Assembly: GCA_020054205.1 (NCBI GenBank)
Contig: JAGVLS010000026.1
Location: forward strand, 1 to 64,000
Direction of reading: 5' to 3'
DNA length: 64,000 nucleotides
Source: Candidatus Obscuribacterales bacterium
GTDB lineage: Bacteria; Cyanobacteriota; Vampirovibrionia; Obscuribacterales; Obscuribacteraceae
A model generated the notes under the pieces. That model saw only the letters and a program-made list of their open reading frames with translations, was not told the origin of the DNA and ran no database searches. Made by a program: the position numbers and the translations under genes. The stretch's first letter is position 1; each line of letters opens with the position of its first letter. Positions 44,211 through 51,408 of this stretch are shown in pieces.

Positions 44211-45530
44211 ATGAATTCAACCGACAAAAAGCCAGTAAGTAGTGAAGAACTGAAAAAAAAGAGAGATAAATTTTTAATTCCAGGCATAAAACATCTCTAC
44301 AGCAATCCGCCCCATTTTGTAAAAGGCAAAGGGCAATTTCTTTATGATGAAAAAGGCAAAGAATATCTAGATATGTTTGCTGGTATTGTCACGGTTAGCG
44401 TTGGGCATTGTCATCCAAAAGTAACTGAAGCTACTATTAATCAGTTAAAAACGCTTCAACACACATCGACTATTTTTATGACTCAGCCCATGGTGGATTT
44501 AGCTGAAAAATTAGCTGAGATTACACCTGGAAATTTGTCCAAGTCATACATTACAAATTCTGGCACTGAGGCTAATGAAGGGGCAATTGTGATGGCTCGT
44601 GTAGCTAGTGGTCGCCATGAAGTTATTGCTCTTGAACATTCATATCATGGACAATCACATTTAGCGACAACACTTACAGGCAATCACAATTATCGCCAAC
44701 CAGTAACACCGGCTGCTGGAATATTTTTTGCTGCTAATGCTTATTGTTATCGTTGTCCTTTTAAAAAGACTCCGAGTAATTGTAATTTAGAGTGCGCTCA
44801 AGACATTGAGCGTGTCATTCAAACACAAACATCGGGCAAGCCAGCTGTTATGATTGCAGAACCTATTCAAGGAGTTGGTGGAACAATTACACCGCCAGAT
44901 GAATATTTTGGACAAGTAAAAAAGATTTTGGATAAATATGGTGTTTTATTTATAGCTGATGAAGTACAAACAGGTTTTGGTCGCACCGGCAAACACATGT
45001 TTGGCATTAGCAATTGGGGAGTTGAGCCTGATTTTATAACCATGGCAAAAGGATTAGGTAATGGTTTGCCAATTGGCGCTTATATAACCACAGAGAATAT
45101 TGCGCAAGCTGGTCAAAAAGCGGTAATAAATACATTTGGTGGCAATCCAGTATCATCTGCTACCGGATTAGCTGTAATTGAGACCATACAAGAAGAAAAA
45201 TTGATGGAAAACGCAAAAGTAATTGGTGATTATTTTGTTGAAGGTCTAAAAGACTTGGCAAAAACATTTCCAATTATGGCTGATATTCGCGGCAAAGGCT
45301 TAATGCTGGGAGTAGAAATTGCTGCTAGCGAAAAAACTCCAATGCCTGATGAAACAGCGCGCATCGTGGAAATTGCTAAAGACAATGGAGTAGTATTAGG
45401 TAAGGGTGGCGTTTATGGCAATGTCATTCGCATTAAACCAGCTCTAAATATAAACAAAGAAAATGTAGATGCTTGTTTAAAAGTAATGCGCAAAGCATTA
45501 GAGACAGTTGTACCTGTTGGTGTTAAATAA
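44211..45530 (+). CDS. Class III aminotransferase, probably beta-alanine/3-aminoisobutyrate type
   Basis: PLP enzyme of the AGXT2/omega-aminotransferase group. The product is about 439 aa from the ATG at 44,211, where AGGGTGG lies 6 nt upstream; an ATG at 44,181 has no ribosome site. Visible motifs are SYITNSGTEANEGAIVMARV, LEHSYHGQSHLATTLTGN, LFIADEVQTGFGRTGKHM and the PLP lysine in FITMAKGLGNGLPIG. A CYRCPFKKTPSNCNLEC cysteine-rich insert matches AGXT2-like enzymes. As first gene of a pyrimidine-degradation operon it probably converts beta-alanine or 3-aminoisobutyrate to the semialdehyde, the MmsA substrate. Alanine-glyoxylate activity is possible. Confidence 0.92.
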   Translation: MNSTDKKPVSSEELKKKRDKFLIPGIKHLYSNPPHFVKGKGQFLYDEKGKEYLDMFAGIVTVSVGHCHPKVTEATINQLKTLQHTSTIFMTQPMVDLAEKLAEITPGNLSKSYITNSGTEANEGAIVMARVASGRHEVIALEHSYHGQSHLATTLTGNHNYRQPVTPAAGIFFAANAYCYRCPFKKTPSNCNLECAQDIERVIQTQTSGKPAVMIAEPIQGVGGTITPPDEYFGQVKKILDKYGVLFIADEVQTGFGRTGKHMFGISNWGVEPDFITMAKGLGNGLPIGAYITTENIAQAGQKAVINTFGGNPVSSATGLAVIETIQEEKLMENAKVIGDYFVEGLKDLAKTFPIMADIRGKGLMLGVEIAASEKTPMPDETARIVEIAKDNGVVLGKGGVYGNVIRIKPALNINKENVDACLKVMRKALETVVPVGVK

Positions 45531-45548
45531 TAAGGAGAATTAAAAGTT

Positions 45549-46436
45549 ATGCCCAATATAGTTCGTTGTGGATTAATACAAACCAAAAACGACGTAGTTC
45601 CTCCAATGGGTGGCACCAGCAAAGAAATCATTGCTAAAATCAAACAAAGCATGCTTGATAAACATTTGAAATATGTAAAAGATGCAGCCGATAAAGGCGT
45701 ACAAATTTTATGTTTTCAAGAAATCTTTAACGGGCCATATTTTTGTGCAGAACAACATCCATGCTGGTATGAATCAGCTGAAGAAATTCCAGATGGTCCA
45801 ACTACTAAAAAGCTACAAGAAATAGCCAAACAATACAAAATGGTTTTAGTGGTGCCAATTTATGAAAAAGAACAAACTGGCATTTATTACAATACCGCTG
45901 CTGTAATTGATGCTGATGGAACTTATTTAGGCAAATATCGCAAGAGCCATATTCCACAAGTGAATCCTGGTTTTTGGGAAAAGTTTTATTTCAAACCAGG
46001 CAATCTTGGTTATCCTGTTTTTAAAACACGTTACGCTAAAGTTGGTGTTTATATTTGTTATGACCGCCATTTTCCTGAAGGAGCTCGTGCCCTTGGTTTA
46101 AATGGTGCAGAAATTGTATTTAATCCATCAGCTACAGTTGCTGGTTTATCTGAATATTTGTGGAAATTAGAACAACCAGCTCATGCTGCTGCCAATGGTT
46201 ATTTTATTGGTGCAATAAATCGAGTTGGTACAGAAGCTCCCTGGGGTATCGGTGAATTTTACGGATCTTCTTATTTCTGTAGTCCAAGAGGCTCAATAAT
46301 TGCTCAAGCTAGCCGAGATAAAGAAGAGCTTTTAGTATCCGATCTAAATATGGATGAAATTGAAGAAGTGCGTAACACCTGGCAATTTTATCGAGACCGT
46401 AGACCGGAAACATATGAAGAATTGGTGAAGCTATAA
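45549..46436 (+). CDS. Beta-ureidopropionase (nitrilase superfamily)
   Basis: Hydrolyses N-carbamoyl-beta-alanine or N-carbamoyl-3-aminoisobutyrate to the amino acid, CO2 and ammonia. The 295-aa nitrilase-fold protein has the catalytic triad Glu58 (CFQEIF), Lys132 (YRKSHIP) and Cys170 (YICYDRHFPEGAR). Its NGPYFCAEQHPCWYE and INRVGTEAPWGIGEFYGSS segments fit beta-ureidopropionase better than N-carbamoylputrescine amidase, and its neighbours agree. AAGGAGA lies 9 nt before the ATG, 18 nt after the aminotransferase stop. Confidence 0.92.
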   Translation: MPNIVRCGLIQTKNDVVPPMGGTSKEIIAKIKQSMLDKHLKYVKDAADKGVQILCFQEIFNGPYFCAEQHPCWYESAEEIPDGPTTKKLQEIAKQYKMVLVVPIYEKEQTGIYYNTAAVIDADGTYLGKYRKSHIPQVNPGFWEKFYFKPGNLGYPVFKTRYAKVGVYICYDRHFPEGARALGLNGAEIVFNPSATVAGLSEYLWKLEQPAHAAANGYFIGAINRVGTEAPWGIGEFYGSSYFCSPRGSIIAQASRDKEELLVSDLNMDEIEEVRNTWQFYRDRRPETYEELVKL

Positions 46437-46440
46437 GGGT

Positions 46441-46530
46441 AGTGGAGCGAAGGGTTCCGACAGAGGAATCCGGAGCGTAACGGGTACACAGCGTAGGAGC
46501 TGAGGGAACCGAAAGCGACGGAGCGTAATA
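46441..46530 (+). repeat. GC-rich repetitive element between two operon genes
   Basis: About 90 bases of G-rich sequence, clearly richer in G+C than everything around, separate the ureidopropionase and preT genes. CGGAGCGTAA occurs twice (46,470-46,479 and 46,519-46,528) and GGAGCG a third time at 46,444. GGTTCC (46,453-46,458) can pair with GGAATCC just downstream or with GGAACC near 46,505, giving alternative stems. No ORF is apparent. It may be a dispersed repeat or a structured mRNA spacer. Confidence 0.55.
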
Positions 46531-46537
46531 AATAGAT

Positions 46538-47953
46538 ATGGCAGAGCATTACAAGCCTCAAAAATACAAAGCTTGGGAGCTTACTTTAGAAGAACGTTTT
46601 CAGGAATATTATCCACCGCTCAGTGAACGTGAAGCAACAGTAGAAGCCAATCGTTGTTTATTTTGTTTTGATGCTCCTTGCATGGTAGCTTGTCCTACTC
46701 ATATAGACATTCCTACTTTTATTCGCAAAATCTCAACAGGCAATGTAAAGGGTTCTGCTAAAACCATTCTTGAGTCTAATTTATTAGGGGCGACATGTTC
46801 ACGCGTATGTCCTGTTGAGGAGCTTTGTGAAGGAGCTTGTGTTTTAAAGGCAGAACACAAACCTATCATGATTGGGCGGCTGCAGCGATATGCAATGGAT
46901 TATGCTAGCGAAAATAATTTGAAATTTTTCGAAAAAGGTAAATCTAATGGCAAAAAAGTAGCTGTAATTGGTGCTGGTCCAGCTGGATTATCTTGTGCTG
47001 GTGAATTAGCTAAACTTGGTTTTGCAGTGACATGTTTTGAGAAAAAACCAATGGCTGGTGGACTGGATACTTATGGCATTGTTGTATTTCGGGAACCAGT
47101 GCAAGTTAGTTTGTCAGAAGTAAAATTAGTTGAAGACTTAGGTGTAAGTGTAAAAACCAATATGGAGATTGGCAAAGATATCATATTGGATAATTTAGTT
47201 AACGAATACGATGCAGTTTTTGTAAGTGTTGGTTTAGGTAATGTGCCCGATATGAAAATACCAGGTGAGAATTTACCAGGTGTATTAGATGGGCTAGACT
47301 TTATTGAAGAAACTAAAGTCAAAAAATTAAATGAAATCAAATTTGGTGATCGCATATCGATAATTGGTGCCGGCAATACTGGTATAGACTGCGCTACAAT
47401 CGCTAGACGTCTGGGTGCTAAACGTGTCACTATGGTATATCGTCGTTCCGAAGCAGAAATGCCAGCTTATCATTTTGAATATCAATTTGCTTTAGGTGAA
47501 GGCGTAAGCTTTATGTTTTTAACTCAGCCAATTGAAATAATTGGTGATAAAAAGGTAGAGGGATTGAAATGCATCCGTATGGATCTAGGAGAGCCGGATG
47601 CATCTGGTCGCAGAATGCCAATAGCAGTACCTGATTCAGAATTTATTTTGCCTTGCGATATGGTAATTAAAGCAATTGGACAAAATAAGCCTAATGAAAT
47701 GATTGCTGCTTTATCTAAATATGGCGTGGAAACACGCAAAGGATACATTGCGGTGGATGATGAAACTAAACGTACAAAGCATGCAAAAATATTTGCAGGT
47801 GGTGATTGTATTCGCAGCCACGGCGAAGCTTCAACAGTTATGGCAGTACAAGATGGCAAAATTGCAGCAGCTGCTATTCACAAACAATTATTGGGTACCG
47901 CCTCTCCCAATGAAAAACATTTAGAACCAGTGCTTACAGCACCAGTGAAATAA
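46538..47953 (+). CDS. preT: Dihydropyrimidine dehydrogenase subunit PreT (FAD/NAD(P) subunit)
   Basis: Electron-input subunit of the NAD(P)-dependent dihydropyrimidine dehydrogenase. The 471-aa protein is related to the glutamate synthase small subunit. An N-terminal helical domain carries two [4Fe-4S] cysteine sets (CLFCFDAPCMVACPTH near 40-55 and CSRVCPVEELCEGAC near 87-101). A FAD-binding VAVIGAGPAGLSCAGELA and NAD(P)-binding ISIIGAGNTGIDCATIARRLGA follow, with FAGGDCIRSHGEASTVMAVQDGK at the end. Electrons pass to PreA, encoded 12 nt downstream. Confidence 0.94.
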   Translation: MAEHYKPQKYKAWELTLEERFQEYYPPLSEREATVEANRCLFCFDAPCMVACPTHIDIPTFIRKISTGNVKGSAKTILESNLLGATCSRVCPVEELCEGACVLKAEHKPIMIGRLQRYAMDYASENNLKFFEKGKSNGKKVAVIGAGPAGLSCAGELAKLGFAVTCFEKKPMAGGLDTYGIVVFREPVQVSLSEVKLVEDLGVSVKTNMEIGKDIILDNLVNEYDAVFVSVGLGNVPDMKIPGENLPGVLDGLDFIEETKVKKLNEIKFGDRISIIGAGNTGIDCATIARRLGAKRVTMVYRRSEAEMPAYHFEYQFALGEGVSFMFLTQPIEIIGDKKVEGLKCIRMDLGEPDASGRRMPIAVPDSEFILPCDMVIKAIGQNKPNEMIAALSKYGVETRKGYIAVDDETKRTKHAKIFAGGDCIRSHGEASTVMAVQDGKIAAAAIHKQLLGTASPNEKHLEPVLTAPVK

Positions 47954-47965
47954 AAGGAAAAATAA

Positions 47966-49303
47966 ATGGCTGATTTATCAATTGATTTTTGTGGTATCAA
48001 ATCGCCTAATCCATTTTGGTTGGCGTCAGCTCCACCAAGCAATTCTGCTTATCAAGTACAAAAAGCATTTAGTGAAGGTTGGGGTGGTGCTGTTTGGAAA
48101 ACTGTTGGTGCGCCAGTTTTAAATGTTTGCAATCGTTATGGAACAATTGATTATAAAGGTTCAAAAATTATTGGACTCAATAACGTAGAGCTTATTTCTG
48201 ATAGGCCTTTAGATGTAAATCTACGAGAAATGAAAGAAACTAAGCGCAATTTTCCAAAGCACGCAGTCATTGCCTCTATTATGGTGGAATCAAAAAAAGA
48301 AGCTTGGCAAGAAATAGTAAAGCGTGTGGAAGATACAGGAGCTGATGGATTTGAATTGAATTTTGGTTGTCCACACGGCATGTCTGAGCGGGGAATGGGC
48401 TCAGCTATGGGGCAAGTGCCAGAATATACATGTATGGTTACTGAATGGGTAATGGAAGCAACTAAATTACCAGTGATTGTAAAACTTACTCCCAATGTAA
48501 CTGATATTGTGCAACCAGCTCGTGCAGCTATTAGAGGCAAAGCATCTGCTCTTTCTTTAATCAATACAATAAATAGCATTATGGGTGTTGACTTAGATAC
48601 CTTTGCTATAAAACCAGATGTTGGTGGCAAGGGTGGTCATGGCGGTTATGCTGGACAAGCTGTAAAACCAATTGCATTGCATTTACTTAGTGCTGTAGCA
48701 AGTGATATAGAAGTACAGAAAGCTAAAGTGCCAATTTCTGGAATTGGTGGCATTGAAACTTGGCAAGATGCTGCTGAGTTTATTTTACTTGGTTCTACTT
48801 CTGTACAAGTATGCACAGCAGTAATGAAATGGGGATTTCGTATTGTTGACGATATGATTGAAGGACTATCTAATTGGATGGATAGTAAAGGCTTTAGAAC
48901 AATTGATGATTTTGTTGGTAAGTCATTGCCGAGAATTTCTAGCTTTGGTGATTTTGATTTAGGTTTTCAATCAGTTGCTCGCATTGATCACGATAAATGT
49001 ATTCATTGCAACCTTTGTTATATTGCTTGTAATGATGCTGCTCATCAATGTATTGATATGAAATCTATGAAATGGAATGGCGATACTACTGAAAAACTTT
49101 ATCCAGTAGTGAGAGAAGAAGATTGTGTGGGCTGTGATCTTTGCTCTCGTGTCTGTCCAGTCGATGATTGTATTTCAATGGTTGAAATAAATACTGGTCG
49201 TCCACATATAACTTGGAATGAGCTTGTCAAACAAAAACCAGAAATTCTAGAATGGGATAAAATGGAAGAGTATCGTAAAACCGCCAATATCCATATTCAC
49301 TAG
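47966..49303 (+). CDS. preA: Dihydropyrimidine dehydrogenase subunit PreA
   Basis: Catalytic subunit that reduces uracil or thymine to the dihydropyrimidine. The 445-aa protein has a dihydroorotate-dehydrogenase-like FMN barrel (1-330) with ELNFGCPHGMSERGMGSAMG, VIVKLTPNVTD and ALSLINTINS, and a C-terminal double [4Fe-4S] ferredoxin domain (CIHCNLCYIAC and CVGCDLCSRVCPVDDC). The position of the mammalian catalytic Cys (in GLACGQ) is Met here (GSAMGQ) by my alignment. AAGGAAAAA precedes the ATG. The stop overlaps the pyrD GTG by one base (TAGTG). Confidence 0.94.
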   Translation: MADLSIDFCGIKSPNPFWLASAPPSNSAYQVQKAFSEGWGGAVWKTVGAPVLNVCNRYGTIDYKGSKIIGLNNVELISDRPLDVNLREMKETKRNFPKHAVIASIMVESKKEAWQEIVKRVEDTGADGFELNFGCPHGMSERGMGSAMGQVPEYTCMVTEWVMEATKLPVIVKLTPNVTDIVQPARAAIRGKASALSLINTINSIMGVDLDTFAIKPDVGGKGGHGGYAGQAVKPIALHLLSAVASDIEVQKAKVPISGIGGIETWQDAAEFILLGSTSVQVCTAVMKWGFRIVDDMIEGLSNWMDSKGFRTIDDFVGKSLPRISSFGDFDLGFQSVARIDHDKCIHCNLCYIACNDAAHQCIDMKSMKWNGDTTEKLYPVVREEDCVGCDLCSRVCPVDDCISMVEINTGRPHITWNELVKQKPEILEWDKMEEYRKTANIHIH

Positions 49304-50331
49304 TGTCTATATATAGTCAATATTTACGCAATTTATTATTTAGTCTGGACCCTGAATGTGCTCATGAATTGGTTTGTGGACTATTAGCAAATTTTGGTTT
49401 TTTAGCAGGTGCTTTTTCTCTTTCTTATAAAAGAGACGATTTAGCTTGTAATTTATTTGGGCATAAGTTAAATAATCCTATTGGGCTTGCCGCTGGTTTT
49501 GATAAAAATGGGCATTTGCCTTATATGTTAAGTCATCTTGGTTTTGGCTTTGCTGAAATAGGTTCTATCACCGGCTATGCAAATAAGGGAAATGCAAAAC
49601 CACGTATATTTAGATTGCCAGAATATAAGGCTTTGATAAATAGAATTGGTCTAGCTAATGATGGAGCCGATATTATTGCTAAGCGTTTAGAAGATAGTAC
49701 ATTTTCATTGCCGATTGGCATAAATATTGCTAAAACAAATGATAAATCAATAGTAGGAAAAATGGCTATCAAAGATGTTTTATACAGCTTTGATAAAATA
49801 AAGAATTTACCAATTGCTTATGTTGCTATAAATGCTAGTTGTCCAAATACGCAAGAAGGCATAATTGAAGCAACAAAAGAATTGGAAGAAATTTTATATG
49901 GTATTAGCTTATCTAATTCTAGACAATTACCAATTTTGCTGAAATTATCGCCTGATAGTTCTTATGATGTTTTGCAAAAATTAGTTGACTCTTCGCTTAA
50001 ATATAGAGTAAGTGGTTACATATGTGGTAACACCAGTAAAACTCGTATTGGACTGCCAGCTAATCAAATAAATAAAATTGGGCAAGGTGGTTTAAGTGGG
50101 CAGCCTCTTAAACCCTTAGCATTAGACCTTTGTCGTAAAGTAAATAAACTAAAAGATGCAAATCAAATAATTATTGGACTTGGGGGAATAAGTACAGGTG
50201 CAGATGCTTTTGACTTTATTGCAGCTGGTGCTAGTTTTGTCCAAATATATACTTCAATAATTTATGAAGGTCCAAATATTGTCCACAAAATTAATGAAGA
50301 ATTGTCTGAAATACTTAAGTGCAACAATTAG
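49303..50331 (+). CDS. pyrD: Dihydroorotate dehydrogenase, class 2-like
   Basis: The 342-aa FMN enzyme oxidises dihydroorotate to orotate in pyrimidine synthesis, with quinone as acceptor. Class 2 features are an N-terminal helical membrane-association region (MSIYSQYLRNLLFSLDPECA) and NPIGLAAGFDKNGHL near 60-74. GGLSGQPLKPLALDL and LGGISTGADAFDFIAAGAS bind FMN phosphate. In the catalytic-base motif, class 2 enzymes read NISSPNTPGLR, but here it is NASCPNTQEG, so Cys replaces the expected Ser. The GTG start overlaps the preA stop, coupling a synthetic gene to a degradative operon. Confidence 0.92.
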   Translation: MSIYSQYLRNLLFSLDPECAHELVCGLLANFGFLAGAFSLSYKRDDLACNLFGHKLNNPIGLAAGFDKNGHLPYMLSHLGFGFAEIGSITGYANKGNAKPRIFRLPEYKALINRIGLANDGADIIAKRLEDSTFSLPIGINIAKTNDKSIVGKMAIKDVLYSFDKIKNLPIAYVAINASCPNTQEGIIEATKELEEILYGISLSNSRQLPILLKLSPDSSYDVLQKLVDSSLKYRVSGYICGNTSKTRIGLPANQINKIGQGGLSGQPLKPLALDLCRKVNKLKDANQIIIGLGGISTGADAFDFIAAGASFVQIYTSIIYEGPNIVHKINEELSEILKCNN

Positions 50332-51381
50332 CTAATTGCCTTCATTCAATGGCTTTAAATAAAGTTCTTGTGCTAGGAAAACAATAGCAGACGATAATGG
50401 CACAGCTGCTAATGCTCCTACCGCGCCACCTATTGTTGCTCCAATAATTACTGCAAATAAAACAATAAGTGGGTGTAAATCAACTTGCCGCCCAAGTAAA
50501 TGTGGCACAATAAAATTGCTTTCTACAACTTGTTCAACTAAGAACAAACCTAATGTAAGCAAAGCCAATGTGGCAGACTGATTGAGCGCAATTAATATAG
50601 CAAATATACCGGTGAGCATTGAGCCAACAAATGGCACTAAATTAAGTACTCCTGCAAGTATACCTAAGACAAGAGAATAATTTACACCAAACAAAGTTAA
50701 GCCCACACCTAAAAATGTAGCAACAGCAATGCTAACTAAAATTTGTCCACGGACATATCCACCCATTCTGGCTCCCAGAGGACCTATTAATGATGAAACG
50801 CGCTCTCTTTTATCTGGTGGTACCCACAACAATAATTTAGGTATAAGCTTTTTAGCCTCAACAGCAAAATAACTTGCTAGAAAAATTACCAATATGCCGT
50901 TGATAATTAAGCCAAATATTCCAGCGGAGGCATCAAGAGTATGTTTGACTACTTTCACAACTAATGTTCTTATATCATCATTTTGTAATTCAATTACATC
51001 TGTTTTGGTGCCACTAATTTCTGCCATGTGATGATAAAAGTCATTTGCTGACGATAAATAGCCTGGTAAATGTTGAAATAATAATTGTCCTTGTTCTTTA
51101 ATAGGCTGAGCTAAAAACATAGCCATGACTAAATAAAGAGATACTATTACCAAATAAGTAAAAAATACAGTCAACATGCGCGGAATTTTCTTGCCGTGTG
51201 CCCAATTTACAAATGGTGTCATAGCGGAAGCAAATGTAATAGCCAAAACAAGATCGATAAGCAAAATCCTAATCGAGTAACAGAGCCACAACAAAAGCAC
51301 AACTGAAACTACCGATAGTGCTACTATCATGGATAATTTTACAACTAATGCTTTACTTAATTTAGTATTGCTGGCATTCAT
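50332..51381 (-). CDS. AI-2E family permease
   Basis: The 349-aa polytopic protein (about eight spans) belongs to the AI-2E transporter family (PF01594, formerly UPF0118). It has FASAMTPFVNWAHGKKIPRML near 40-60, VRGQILVSIAVATFLGVGLTLFG near 203-225 and LNLVPFVGSMLTGIFAILIAL near 245-265. Family members export autoinducer-2 or act as Na+/H+ antiporters; the role here is not determined. It ends against pyrD (adjacent stops) and starts 27 nt after the GT-C gene upstream on the same strand. Confidence 0.9.
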   Translation of the reverse strand: MNASNTKLSKALVVKLSMIVALSVVSVVLLLWLCYSIRILLIDLVLAITFASAMTPFVNWAHGKKIPRMLTVFFTYLVIVSLYLVMAMFLAQPIKEQGQLLFQHLPGYLSSANDFYHHMAEISGTKTDVIELQNDDIRTLVVKVVKHTLDASAGIFGLIINGILVIFLASYFAVEAKKLIPKLLLWVPPDKRERVSSLIGPLGARMGGYVRGQILVSIAVATFLGVGLTLFGVNYSLVLGILAGVLNLVPFVGSMLTGIFAILIALNQSATLALLTLGLFLVEQVVESNFIVPHLLGRQVDLHPLIVLFAVIIGATIGGAVGALAAVPLSSAIVFLAQELYLKPLNEGN

Positions 51382-51408
51382 AATTTCATTCCTTAATTTA
51401 TTGCGGAT

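Noticed and set aside
47071..47430. 119-aa minus-strand frame within preT
   Set aside because: Antisense to the FAD/NAD-binding domain, Ser/Thr/Pro-rich translation without a recognisable fold; a shadow frame.
48151..48630. 159-aa minus-strand frame within preA
   Set aside because: Antisense to the FMN barrel of PreA, which is strongly conserved; no independent evidence.
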